Origin: Actinernus sp. WN-2022
Lineage: Eukaryota > Cnidaria > Anthozoa > Actiniaria > Actinernidae
DNA length: 64,000 nucleotides
Direction: 5' to 3'
Assembly: GCA_030867875.1 (NCBI GenBank)
Contig: JAOWCC010001634.1
Coordinates: forward strand, 51,556,021-51,620,020
Below, in pieces: positions 11,953 through 23,077 of this stretch; position 1 is the stretch's first letter; every line of letters begins with the position of its first letter. The position numbers were made by a program, and so were the translations under genes. The notes below the pieces were generated by a model. The model was not told the DNA's origin, did not search any database, and saw nothing but the letters and a program-made list of their open reading frames with translations.

Positions 11953-12867
11953 TAGCCTGAATTTCAGCCGTCTCCTCTGGTTCGTTCCTCCCGAGAGAGA
12001 CGTCTGAATCCAATAGCCGATAATGCCGTCCAGTGACGTCAAGGCGGATTAACAATTTAATTTATGCAAATAAAACTGTCACGGCGGTAGTAAGAGTTTG
12101 TAGGTCACAAAAACAAAGCCATCGGTCGGCTTGAGAAATTATTTGAGATCATGCCGGCCAAAATAGAAGCCTTACCTATATATATATATCTCCATCAGAT
12201 TTGCTTCTCAAGTGCCTCTTATGTTGTGAAAACCTTTCCGAAGCAACAAATCGTTATATTATATTTGGAGGCAAAGTACAGTTGATCTTTGTCTTTCGGT
12301 TGATCTTTGTCTCGCGATCTGCCGTTCGAATCGACACAGATACGAGATATTACCTATGTAAATGATGCAACAGAAAAGTAGAAAAACATGAAAGGATAAT
12401 GGAGAATTTTCGAAGAAATACGAAAACTCTTTTACGGGAAAGAACAGTTCCTTGAAGAGAGTACTTAGCAACATTCTTTACCACTGCGAGTGTGAACAAA
12501 TAATAGATTATCAACAACCCCGCGGACGCGACGCGATAAAATGTACATGTTTACAGGTTAGTCGGCCGGTTATTGTGCAGGACACTTTCAATCCATTTCC
12601 AGATGTTTTCCTTACGAATTCAAGGTCTTTACCAAAGACAACCACTACACTGAAACTCAATGATGAACAATCGCGAGTCCAAAGTGAATCCTGCCGTCTT
12701 CTCGGCTAATAATTATGATAATTATGCGAAATTATAGAATATGAACCAATCAAAGATCACTACCAGGTTTTCTGGTAGTGACGTCACTGGACGGCATTAT
12801 CGGCTATTGGATTCAGACGTCTCTCTCGGGAGGAACGAACCAGAGGAGACGGCTGAAATTCAGGCTA
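11953..12867. mobile_element. Intact-ended MULE-type element, 89-bp perfect TIRs, 9-bp TSD
   Basis: The ends TAGCCTGAATTTCAGCCG... (11953-12041) and the reverse complement (12779-12867) match over 89 bases without a mismatch. The target GTTGACCAC is duplicated at 11944-11952 and 12868-12876. The gypsy RNase H frame resumes exactly after the second TSD copy (VDH then KPLLKLLDD). Long TIRs plus a 9-bp TSD are typical of Mutator-like transposons. The 737-bp interior has no transposase, so the element is non-autonomous. Confidence 0.93.
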
Positions 12868-13100
12868 GTTGACCACAAGCCCCTCTTGAAGTTGTTGGAT
12901 GACAGGTCACTCGAAGATATCTCCAATGCTCGGCTCAGGAACCTAAAGGAGAAAACACTCCGCTACAAGTTCCGCATGGTCCACGTGCCAGGTGTGAAAC
13001 ATCAGGCTCCCGATGCTACATGTATGTCCCGCTACCCAACTGGTGAACACAACCCAGACAGGATGTACCTAGAAGATGATGTCTCGACCATTGCCCACGA
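12868..13100 (+). pseudogene. Gypsy RNase H, second part
   Basis: Reads VDHKPLLKLLDDRSLEDIS, then RMVHVPGVKHQAPDATCMSR, the usual end of gypsy RNase H and tether. Removing the inserted 915 bp plus one TSD copy (924 bases) restores the same reading frame as the upstream piece. Interrupted on the right by a LINE at 13101. Confidence 0.85.
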
Positions 13101-13690
13101 CAATAATAATAATAATAATAACTTTATTTATCCACGGTAAACTCATCAGGATTTTTACATATGAAAATAATGTAAGATAACTACAATAAAAATACTACTA
13201 ATAATTAGACTAAGCTTATATACAGACTATAAGCGATTAAAATATTGTAAGAACTATTAAACTACAAATATTCAACTTTAATTATAATTTATAATTAACT
13301 CTAAATGACTACAAACATCAACGAAAGGACCTGCTTTACATGAGTGCCGTGCTTCTACTTAATAATCTAATTGATGTCAGAAAAGTAACTGCTGCAGGCA
13401 GAGCGAAAATTGCTTAGAGTTCTAGCTTGCCGCAATTTTACAGGGAGGCTATTCCATATCACTGCACCACTATAGCTAAAACTGTTTTTCAAAAAATTAG
13501 TGCGCGGGAAAGGAACAGCAAGTTTGCCCTCAGTGTCTCTTGAAATGCTGCTTCGGTCGACAAATTTGGTACGTAGATAATCAGGGACAAGTCCGTTAAT
13601 AGATTTATAAACCATGACAGCTTTGTGGATATGGCGTTGTGTTTCAATGGTTCCCGACCTCCGTTGCAATTTCCTCTTCGGCATTCGCTG
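13101..13690 (-). mobile_element. 5'-truncated LINE (C-terminal 100 codons and 3' end)
   Basis: An (AAT)n tail and reversed AATAAA (13102-13131) mark the 3' end. Reading leftward from about 13690, the frame gives HKAVMVYKSINGLVPDYL, then FSYSGAVIWNSLPVKLRQA and FRSACSSYFS, the standard end of CR1/L2-like pol. Only the last part of the protein is present. It is inserted in gypsy pol just before the integrase region. Confidence 0.85.
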
Positions 13691-14880
13691 CACTGAAGAA
13701 TGTGAGGATGATATGGAGACATCCGTCCAGCTATCTACGGTATCATCCCTCGGCTCACTACAATCCGTCACATGGGACAGAGTCCGCATCGCCACTAGCA
13801 GTGACGAGCACATGACACAGCTGGTATGCCACAGTTTCGTCATGAACTACCAACTCCGCTGCGAGAGTACCACCAGTTCCGCGACCACCTCCACACAGTC
13901 GATGGCGTGGTTGTCTACAAAGACCACATCGTTATTCCGCCGTCACTTCGCAAGGATGTCCTAACAGCACTCCATGCTGCCCACCAGGGTGTGTCATCAA
14001 TGACATTGAGAGCCGAGGCATCCATATTCTGGCCAGGCATCACCCCGGCAATCACCAACCTACGAAATAGTTGCAATCACTGCAACTGCATGGCCCCCTC
14101 GCAGCCCAGTGCTCTGCCAACCCCTCCAGTACTCCCTGTTTACCCCTTCCAATCGATATGCTCCGACTTCTTCCACTACAAAGGTGTCAACTACCTCGTG
14201 ACAGCGACAGATACTCCAACTGGCCTATCGTCGAAAGGGCATCCGGCGGTGCCCCTGGATTGATCAACAGCCTGCGCAGGACATTCGTGACATATGGTAT
14301 ACCAGACGAACCCTCCTCAGATGGTCCCGAATTCACTGCCACGGCGACCAGGGAGTTCCTGACAAACTGGGACGTTCACCATCGCCTCTCCTCAGTTGCC
14401 TTCCCGCATAGCAACTGTCGAGCAGAAGTGGGGGTCAAAACAGTCAAAAGACTAATTACAGACAATACTGGACCGAATGGTGAACTAGACACAGACGCAT
14501 TGCAGCGTGCAATGTTGCAATATCGCAACACGCCAGACAAGGACACCAGGATATCTCCAGCCATGTATGTATTCGGTCGGCCCATCAAAGACCTAATCCG
14601 GATCCTGCCCGGCAAATATAAGCCACACAACACCTGGAGCGAGACCTTGTCGGCGATAGAGGAGGCTTTGAGAATCCGCCATATGAGGGCCACCGAGAGG
14701 CTATCGGAACACACCAAACAACTGCCACCGCTCATCATCGGCGACTAGGTCAGGATCCAAAATCAAACCGGTCCAAATCCAAGGAAATGGGACAAAACAG
14801 GGTCAGTCGTGGAGGTCCGCCAATACGACCAATATGCAGTGTGGATTGATGGCTCCGGCAGGGTTACCCTACGCAATAGG
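13690..14880 (+). pseudogene. Gypsy integrase, one frameshift and one stop
   Basis: After a linker (SLGSLQSVTWDRV) comes the HHCC zinc domain (HAAHQG ... NSCNHCN, about 13970-14085). The catalytic core follows: the first Asp in [10 protein letters not shown], the second in [15 protein letters not shown], then [13 protein letters not shown] with the Glu. A single-base loss near 14206 moves the frame. A TAG at 14746-14748 (after LIIGD) cuts off the C-terminal domain VRIQNQTGPNPRKWDKTG. Integrase would insert the element cDNA. This copy cannot. Confidence 0.88.
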
Positions 14881-15327
14881 TGGTTTCTGCGTTGCGGCCA
14901 ATCCACAACGATCAAGCGTCGCTAGCGAGGACATCTGTAGCCCACCCCACAAGCCCAGCGGACCTCCCAGCGATGCCCCCAACAGACAGACAGACAGAGC
15001 ACACACTGCCAGATAGCTCATCCATGCGACCCACACCTGCCGCTACCGCATTGCCCGGTGATGCCTCCATGCCAGCGATCGCATCGAAGTCGACAAACCC
15101 AATGCCACGCCACCTCGAGTATGATGAGACCGCCTCCTCCCCGACTTGTATACCTCAGGCTCCTACCGTCATCAGACGTATCCCATTGGCAATGCAGAAC
15201 CAGTCGATACCCACCATGCCACAGCAGCAGCCAGCACAGCTGTCACCCTCCGACGCACCAACCGCTGTACTAGAACATCAGCATTTGCTTGCACCCAGGC
15301 ACTCCGGACTTGCGAAGAGGCCGCCTA
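14880..15327 (+). pseudogene. Gypsy pol C-terminal Pro/Ser-rich tail
   Basis: An open, compositionally biased frame (many Pro, Ser, Thr and Ala) continues from the integrase C-terminal domain up to the Tc1-like MITE at 15328. It is probably the low-complexity tail of the pol polyprotein. No motif. Confidence 0.5.
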
Positions 15328-15551
15328 CAGTACCGTGCAAAAATATTTCAACGCTAATTGGGGATATATCCCTGGGGATATATCCTTTAAAAGGGATATA
15401 TCCCTTTTTCGTGAAGTGAAATAACCCCCTTTGAAAAGGGATATATCCCCTGAAACTTCCCCCAAAAGGGAAATATCCTTTTTTCAGGGGATATATCCCT
15501 TTTCCAGGGGATATATCACTTCCCCCGTTGAAATCTTTTTGCACGGTACTG
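15328..15551. mobile_element. Tc1/mariner-like MITE with repeated palindromic dodecamer
   Basis: The ends CAGTACCGTGCAAAAA and the reverse complement are flanked by TA at 15326-15327 and 15552-15553, as for Tc1/mariner insertion. The TIRs match over about 26 bases with one mismatch. The 224-bp interior contains six or seven copies of the self-complementary GGGATATATCCC or close variants. Frames through it (GDISP repeats) are artefacts. Non-autonomous. Confidence 0.88.
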
Positions 15552-15745
15552 TACATGGCATGGAGATTATGAAATGCCAATACAATCTTCCTATGGCCCT
15601 TGGTGAGTGGCCTACCCTGCGATACCTATGGAGATCATCGCCTGCAAACTGAACCGTTAAAGTTCTTACCAACTCAAGTTAACATTTATAGTTAGTCGTT
15701 GCCATCTCTCTCCACGAGACATACCAAAGACTTGGGGGAGATAGA

Positions 15746-15857
15746 GAACTATAGTCATATAGTTAACGTTATCGTTCTGTTATATTTCAGGTTGAATATT
15801 AAGTCTCATCATTGTTGATGGACCTTACACGGATTCTACAATAAATGACACTTGTCT
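15746..15857 (+). repeat. Gypsy 3' LTR (shared part)
   Basis: Direct repeat of 8941-9054 with few differences, including AATAAATGACACTTGTCTA. The full LTR may begin near 15676. Confidence 0.8.
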
Positions 15858-17145
15858 ACTTTTAATTCGTGAAGATTTCTACGTTAATGCAATGCCCAAC
15901 AAGGTAAAAGTATCCTAGATCGTTCTCACTGGTATTCAAAAAGAAGAAGAAAAGAAGCATGTCAGTACATTTGGCAGCAGGTGTAAAGTTCTTAGGATAA
16001 ACAATGGTTGGAGGAATTTATACTCAAGTTCCAAGAAGTTAGAATCATTGAAGACCAAAAGTCCACAAAGGATCAAGCAATAATGTTTTGTTATCTTCAA
16101 TCAACCAAATATTTTCAGAGAATTCAATGCAGGAAGCTAAGGTTTGCCAGTTTTGCTTCAGCACTATATGAAATTAGAATGACATAAACATGTTTTCACT
16201 GGGTATCCAACTGCATGCACGTGGTGTGGTATACATCCAGTGATTGGTGGCCTACCATCATGAATAATCCATGAGTTTGAGAAATTATATTTATATAATA
16301 TTATTGTTTGCTTACTAGCTGTGGTGCCATTTTTCTGTACTCCTATTAAAAGAGGTTTCTTCTTTGAAATTCAACTGGAATCAACACTAGTTTCTGTAGA
16401 AGTACCGTATTATTGGGCATCAGTAAACTGTAATTGGCTCTGATTGGCTAAAGTTAATGAGATTATCCCTGGAGGCAGGACTTCCTAGTCAACTGTGAAA
16501 TGTATCGAAAACCTTTATTGGACTGTTTCTCTGCTCTTCTTTTTGGACAAAAACAGAACTTTGTTGAAGTCCAGCCTATTCCCATTTTGACCAGTTTTTC
16601 TAAGAAAAAAGTGTTCAGGTTTTATGACCTGGTTTGTATTGATAAAAATGGAATGAAAAACTACTTTTTCAATTTTGAAAAGGGATAAAATCTGTAATAC
16701 CGGTATGCAACATATAAAAAATCCCTGATACATTATTTTAGACAATTTAGTTGGGATTCGAAAGGGATAATTAAGAAAAAAAGTTCAAATCCTGAAGGGC
16801 TGAACTCCTTCTGGCAGATGGAGTCATTTTGCATTGAAAAATAATCAACATCAACGCTTTTAACTTTGGCTCAAAATGGATGAAATACATAGTTTCTTCA
16901 ATTCAAGACCTTTAAAACGGTATATTAAGTATGTCTATGTGGCTTTAATTGTGACACTGCAAGAGCGTTTTTAAGAAAATGCCAAATTGAACGCACTTTT
17001 GAGCTGAGATGACCACAGGCCACCCAAGTTCTGACTATGTATTAAAAACAGTAAACATTGAAGCAGTGAATTACAAGGTTTGTATGGGAGTTGTTCTGAT
17101 AACTTGGAATAATAACGTAAATTTAGTTACAGATCTTCTGTAATA
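15858..17145. other. No gene seen
   Basis: AT-rich sequence. Frames near 16500-16745 on both strands overlap and show no family motif. No TIR pair or RNA gene recognised. Confidence 0.4.
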
Positions 17146-17345
17146 CAATAATAATAATAACCTTTATTTAAGTGTCTAGCTAAAATAGCAGTTTAACAAC
17201 CACTAAATGGGGACACTATTCAGTAAATAAATAAATACATAAATATAATACTAATAACTATAAACTACCGGTCTAAAATCTATGGTGCTATTTACAATAG
17301 TATAAGTCTAAAAAACTATTATACAAATCATATAAACAAGAGGCC
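17146..17345 (-). mobile_element. LINE 3'-end fragment (tail only)
   Basis: AATAATAATAATAACCTTTA then TTTAAGTGTCTAGC and a GGGGACACT block. The same arrangement occurs at 22218-22330, so both are 3' UTRs of one LINE family. No RT remains. Confidence 0.6.
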
Positions 17346-17743
17346 CTGAGTGGCCTTAACTTGGGCCACCTAGGAATAGGTGAATACATGTAGTTATGGA
17401 GTTCCAACATATTTTTGTGTCATACATGTACATGGTTTGTTCTGGGGAAGCCAGATAATAGAAGTCATCAGCTTGCCTGTTTGTTGCCCCATTTCAGATC
17501 ATGTGATAGTTCTCTAGAAGATTCAGTGCTTTGTTTTCCAATTATAGAAATTGTACATTTCCTCTTGGGAGACAGAAAAATAAAAATGCATTATTCAAGA
17601 AAGTCATGTTGTCTGAAATGGTACAACAACCAGGCCAGCTAACTAGGTCTATTGATTCACTGTTCATGCTCATGATCATAATGGGAATCACCTTCTGTAG
17701 GAATGCAATCACATGGTTGTACTAGATGGCAAACAAATCTTAA
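17346..17743. other. No gene seen
   Basis: Possibly further LINE 3' UTR (GAGGCCCTGAGTGGCC near 17340) followed by unassigned AT-rich sequence. Confidence 0.35.
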
Positions 17744-18750
17744 TTCATATAATAATAATAATAATGGTCTTTAATTCATTGATAAAATACATATCATATG
17801 TTACAATGTAATTTAATAAAATACGGAATACTAATTACAATCTAAATACAAATACAATTGTGTATACACATTAAATACTGTTAATGATACTTGATAATAA
17901 TAATGTTGTAATCATATGTTAAATTAAGTTACTAATATAAAAAGGCAAGTAAAAATCTAAAAAGCAAATAAAAATCTAGAATACAATTCCTAACATTTGA
18001 TCTATTTATTAATGTATACAACTATGCTAGCCTGCAAAAGCAACCGCCTGTTGCACGCCCACCCAACGGGCCCACCCAAACAAGGGAAGTCCGCTGGGTG
18101 AACACACAAGAAGCGGCCACCCCTGCAGGCTATAACTATGCACGCGAGGTTAAAATAGGTGACAATAAAAGGATTAGACAGCCAAGTTGTACTTAAAAAT
18201 GAGACGATTAATGAAGCAGTTCTTAAAACGTGAGGTATTAACTTTAGGGAGTAGACTATGCTTCTTTCTAAGATTATATTGGGTAACTTTAGCTTTCGGA
18301 AGGAGATCATTCATGGGATGTATCTCGAGTTTTCTAACTTTGTTGAATAACTGCTTATCCTGTCTCTCTAACAGACAATGTACCTTAATATGCTTAGATA
18401 TATATTTACGTTTGAAACAACGATCTAAAAAACACTGAATAGTAGTAAGTTCTGCATCAGATGCAGCACAAACTGAAAGGCCATAGGTAATGTTAGGTAG
18501 AACGATACTGTAAAATAGGTGATCTACTTCTGTCTGGCTATATATCCTTCTTTTCTCAGAGATCTAAGTACAAATAGGCATTTATTAGCCTTGTTTAGCT
18601 TACTTCTTACGTGAGAGGAGAATCTACAGTTCGATTGAAAAGTCACTCCTAAAATAGTGAGCTCCGTGCATTGGGGTATGTTTCTGATAATTGTATAGGG
18701 CTCTAAGTTATTTTTCTTTCGGAATACAAGTTCCTTACATTTAAAGGCAC
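17744..18750 (-). mobile_element. 5'-truncated LINE, RT C-terminal region
   Basis: A 3' tail AATAATAATAATAATGG at 17746 lies next to reversed AATAAA-like sequence. Reading leftward from 18745, the frame gives KELVFRKKNNLEPY, LTILGVTFQSNCRFSSHVRS, then PNITYGLSV and finally KNCFINRLIFKYN, i.e. the thumb and C-terminus of a CR1/L2-like pol. The catalytic palm is missing. A 105-bp MITE lies in its 3' UTR. Confidence 0.78.
18028..18132. mobile_element. 105-bp MULE-type MITE, 9-bp TSD
   Basis: Begins TAGCCTGCA and ends TGCAGGCTA. Flanks CAACTATGC (18019-18027) and TAACTATGC (18133-18141) agree at 8 of 9 bases. The ends resemble those at 11953-12867. A short TIR with a 9-bp TSD fits the MULE group. 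GC-rich interior without coding. Confidence 0.82.
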
Positions 18751-19755
18751 TTGTACGAGATCAGTAGTGTTTTTAGCAAAATCTGTTTGTAAATGCTATT
18801 TTCCACTTTTAATCGATTGCCAATCTTTGTACACAGCGTTTTTAAAAATAAGCTTGCCATCCAGCATCCATGGCAATGGCTTTCCCATGGCCACAGGTCA
18901 CAAGCTCAATTCATTCGTTCACAAAGTATTATACCAGCACATAACTGTTTCCTGCAAAAGGCCTAATTCACAACTGCTCCCAGTCATTATAATAAATCAA
19001 CTTCACATAACACTCTCTAAAAAACTAACTTGCTCAAAAATATTAATTGAGTTTTTTTGTATTTTAGAAAACAATTCTTTTTAGCAGGGTTTAACCAACC
19101 CATACTTTTCAACATTCTTAGAAATCAATGCTTTTCAGTAGGACTAATGGACTGATAATATTATTTCTAACTTCACTGTCCAAACACAGGTGCTATTATA
19201 TTGTGGAATACATGTAACTTTTCCTTTAGCTAATAATAGCTATAGATACCCCTTGTGAATATTTAGGGTTGGTCATTCTCAATAAATAAAGTCATCTATC
19301 TAGATCTGTATGCAGTTTCATTTTCGAGTAGAGTGGTGAATTTTCCAAGATTAGAGCTAGTGTTCATTATTTTTCTATATCCTGCAGGAGGCTGAAATTT
19401 ATAACGAATCGTACGTAATTTCCACACGTTTTCTTCGATCACTCGGCTTTCCCGAATTCTTACTATGTCATGAAGTGACTGAGTGAAAATACCGATGCTG
19501 GCCATGGCCAGACAGGAATTGGGCTATTTACTGCTACATTTGATGCCATTACTTTTAACAGAAACGAATATTAAACAAGAAGATACTCATATCAATATTT
19601 AAAAGTACTCCTGTCGCTTACCGAGAGGAGGTACTAAGCTGGCTTCATATCAAAGAACTGATGAGGGATATCATGTCAAGTTTACAACACCATTTGACAA
19701 TGGAGTCGTAACTATATAAGCTTAGATTGTAAAGATGATCCGAACTGAAAAATTA
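18751..19755. other. No gene seen
   Basis: AT-rich. Open frames at 18767-19084 and 19296-19505 lack motifs, splice context or recognisable composition. Confidence 0.35.
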
Positions 19756-19784
19756 GGCCATTTACTACAATGTAGTAAATGGCC
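19756..19784. repeat. Perfect short hairpin
   Basis: GGCCATTTACTACA pairs with TGTAGTAAATGGCC around a single-base loop. It could be one end of a small foldback element. No partner found. Confidence 0.7.
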
Positions 19785-19940
19785 TGGCCCGAGTAATTAT
19801 TTACAATATATACAAATTATGTAGGGACACTTAAGCATTACACAGAATGCAGGTGGCACATTAATTTTGCTGTCTGTAAGCCTTGGGGCAAGGTCCACCG
19901 TACGTATGTTACTTTTGAAAGCAGATTATATTATAGTAGA

Positions 19941-20425
19941 TCACTCCCTGGTGTGTCTTGGTACAATGGCCCATATTTTGGGTCCCATATATATGTTAAA
20001 TCTAGGTAAAATGTAGTCATTATTGCATAAATTATAGTTAGTATTGGGACTTTGGAAAAGGCTACTGACAGATATAGTTAGGGGATATGTTGCTCTTAAC
20101 CTTATACATGATAATGTCCTGTAATCTTCTATTCTGTACAGTACATAGCCTATAGCTCTGTCTAGTAATTTACCATAGCTTGACAACCTGTTACAGTAGA
20201 CAGCCCTCAGTGCTCTCTCCTGAATACGTTCTAACTTTCTAACATCACTTGCCCAGCAGAAGTACCAAACAAGGTGACAGTAGGTTAAATACGGAAGAAT
20301 AGCAGCTTTGAATAGTTGCAGCTTAGTATCTGTAGGTATCAGATTCCTAAGCCTTGTAAGAACTCCTACATGCTGGTTACTCCTCTTGCATATATTGCTT
20401 ATGTTTACAAGGTAAATAAAGGAAG
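19941..20425 (-). mobile_element. 5'-truncated LINE, pol C-terminal region
   Basis: Reading leftward from about 20420: NQHVGVLTRLRNLIPTDTKL, LFKAAILPYLTYCHLVWYF, KLERIQERALRAVY, then SYGKLLDRA at about 20175 and FNIYMGPKIWAIVPR near the end. This is the thumb-to-C-terminus segment of LINE pol proteins in good frame. Everything upstream, including the catalytic palm, is missing. The 3' UTR probably extends left to about 19790. Confidence 0.8.
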
Positions 20426-21553
20426 AAGGAAATTGTTTTGTTGTCCTATTTGTGTTCAGGTCACTAGAATATGGTGTTTTATGGAAGTCTTGAGTTCCTA
20501 ATAAGGGCCTATAAAGTTCAAACTCCTACAAGTGACATAAACAGTTAACTTACAATTGAGGGTTCCCACTATCTTAAACAGCACACATGAAGTTCTGCTT
20601 GTAGCTGAGTTCTTGCATGTAAGGGGTTGTCTCATTATCCTACCATCATATTTTCCTGCACTTGAATTCCACTGTAATAAAAAAAAAAATTGTTCAAAAA
20701 GTACAATATAGCAAATATTGTTTTTAAGTTGATTGTAAAAAAAATATTTAAGAAAATGTATGTCTGTGTATAAATTAATGATGTCAACTCACTCAATCAA
20801 TTTGATTTCAAGTGCGAACGGGAAGGAATTTTTGAACCGATTTTTAGAGCATTGAAATTGGTGAAAATTAAAGAAACAAAAAAATGTTTCCAAAACAAAT
20901 GAGTCAACCGATTGCTGTTTATAGCTCTGGCTTTTAAGCATTAATTCATCCCTTGAAGTAACATTGCAGCATCATATTTCTAACATGTTTGATGCAATAT
21001 ATTTTTTCCAGTTACATATGCTTCATATTGCAATGGCTGGTTTTGGACGGTTTGGTTTGAAAGGGTTAAATGTCTTCATGTGCGTACTGAAATGTCTTTG
21101 TGAGCATACTGAAATGTTTGTCCATGAACAGTTTGTAAGAGATTAACTTCTTTAATTTAAGATACTTTTCCATTTTAAATTGTTCACTGTTGTTACTGAA
21201 CAGTTTGTAAGGTCAACTTCTGGATCAGCGATCATTATAATAAACCAAGGAAATACCTTTCTTAGTACATGTCCTATATATTACTTTTCCCAAAAAGTCC
21301 AATCCAACTGCATGGCTGTCCTGATACCCCACCAGTATGCAATATGCAAGCTGTGGTAGCCCACAGTAACAACCGCAAGCAGTTCAAAATTAGAAAGAAT
21401 CTTCGATCAAATTGTAACCAGGTTGAGTTGGACAGAAATTATGTGACTCCCTGTACCAAAGTTGAAGACCTGCAGCAGGTCTTCCTAATAACTGTATCTA
21501 GGCAAAATGTAGGTGACCTGCAGGTTAAGTAGATGTCTGCAGGACTGTCCTGG
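20426..21553. other. No gene seen
   Basis: AT-rich, with a few short frames that I cannot support. The last 120 bases lead into CTGCAG-rich repeats. Confidence 0.35.
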
Positions 21554-21750
21554 GTCTGCTGCAGACAAGCATCGAAGTTGTGTGGAATTTTGTCTGCTCC
21601 ACATCTGCTGATTAATGTGCTGCAGGTCTGCTGCAGACGAGCGTTGAAGCTGTGTGCACTTCTGTCTGCTCCACGTCTGCAGATTAACGCAATGTAGGTT
21701 TACTGCAGACAAACATCGAAGTTGTGTGGACTTTTGTCTATTCCTCGTAT
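21554..21750. repeat. 72-bp tandem repeat, about 2.7 copies
   Basis: Units starting GTCTGCTGCAGACAAGC begin at 21554, 21626 and 21698 (the last starts GTTTACTGCAGAC). Since 72 is a multiple of three, a minus-strand frame through it shows a 24-residue repeat (WSRQ...SAADL). That may be fortuitous. Confidence 0.85.
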
Positions 21751-22217
21751 ATCAGTATATAATGCCAAGATGGCTTGATCAACGCTGATGCCGGTTATTT
21801 TTGTTGCCTGACAAGTCATGTATCCAAATTCGGTATGTACCATAGTTTCAATGAGTATTTCATCGACAAGAGCTTTGCATGCCGCTTCCAAGCGTGTTAC
21901 ATACAGAAATTGTGATCCTGTGCACTTCATATCACACACGCTGAGTTACAAAATAATTAACACTGAAATTGTGATAAGAGTGTCCGCTGAGTGAAGACAA
22001 AAACATGCACCATGTACGTACATTTACGAATTAGAATGAATTTGGGCTCTTCTTAGGTATCTGAAGCTTAAGAAGCACAGTTTAAACACATTGACTTTGT
22101 AGTTTTTTTTATGTTCTGGGATTTAAAGAGAGAATACATATTTGTTTTTCTGTTCTTATCAATGTGCATTCCGGTAGAAGTGTGCACGGTACGTGTACCG
22201 TATAAATAAATTTGATG
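21751..22217. other. No gene seen
   Basis: Unassigned AT-rich sequence. The minus-strand frame at 21700-21939 has no motif. Confidence 0.35.
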
Positions 22218-22440
22218 GATAATAATAAATAATAAATAATAAACTTTATTTAAGTGTCTAAGTTTATATTTAGCTTTGACAAGATAATTGGGGACACTGT
22301 CCTATCTAACTTATCTATTATATCTATAACCCAGCCAATTTGCTAAAAATATCAAAGTGTATAGTAAAAAGATTAAAATTAATAGATATGAATAAAACAG
22401 AATCTATATACTTATTATAATTATAAATGGAGACTAAAAA
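22218..22440 (-). mobile_element. LINE 3'-end fragment (tail only)
   Basis: AATAATAAATAATAAATAAT then ACTTTATTTAAGTGTCTAAG and GGGGACACTG, the same family as 17146-17345. No coding recognised to the right. Confidence 0.6.
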
Positions 22441-23075
22441 TATATATTGTATAACATACATTAAGGTATTCCTAAAACAGGATACAACTACGATATCCAA
22501 TTCCAATCACACGATCATGCAACGGTATTCACGTTTGGGCGCCTTTTTTTCAAACTGTTTGTGCTTATCTTTATCAGCCGTCAATCGGTTTAGTTTGCAT
22601 ATTTATTCAACTAAACAAGTTAGCCACAAACATTCATCAATATCACGGACAACAGAAAAAGTAACATGGACTCTAGTCTATTTAGTGTAATCTCAAGAAG
22701 ATACATGTACATGTACAGTGCAGCTATATGCAGTGGAATAAAGGAAACATCATAAAGGGCCGGGAAATCAAAGTAGGATCTGCAGCTCATTTGATTGTTT
22801 CACGGTGATCCTCTTGGCGAAGAGTGGCCTGTGATAGTTGCCAACTGACCTTGTATTAAGTTATGTAATTTGCTCAGTTAACTGAATATACATTATTGGC
22901 AATAATTTTTGCAATTTGTTTAAAATAAGTTACAACAAACAACATTTATTTCACTCTAGATGTAGGAGTTACATGTGATAGAATGATAATGAAAAAAACC
23001 TGGGGAAAAACGAGAAGCTATCTAGTCAGGAACACTCTAATTGGCGGAACACAGGCTGGAACACAACTTTCAATA
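22441..23075. other. Unassigned; perhaps 3' UTR of the LINE to the right
   Basis: No exon or RNA gene seen. It may be the 3' UTR of the LINE whose coding ends near 23078, but I find no clear tail. Confidence 0.3.
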
Positions 23076-23077
23076 TT

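Larger units (their letters stand above)
8941..15857 (+). mobile_element. Decayed Ty3/gypsy LTR retrotransposon with nested insertions
   Basis: Direct repeats at 8941-9054 and 15746-15857 bracket gag, protease, RT, RNase H and integrase remnants in gypsy order, all on the plus strand. The repeats are short, as in Mag-like gypsy elements. Several frameshifts and stops disable pol. Three insertions split it: a 915-bp TIR element in RNase H, a truncated LINE between RNase H and integrase, and a Tc1-like MITE near the 3' end. No envelope-like frame is visible. Confidence 0.93.

Noticed and set aside
12259..12709. Host gene capture inside the 915-bp TIR element
   Set aside because: Short frames on both strands have no recognisable domain. 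I see no evidence for captured exons.
15278..15672. Frames with GDISP/IPF repeats
   Set aside because: They arise from the GGGATATATCCC repeats of the Tc1-like MITE.
8941..15857. Endogenous retrovirus
   Set aside because: Gag-pol order and motifs are those of a Ty3/gypsy element and there is no envelope-like frame.
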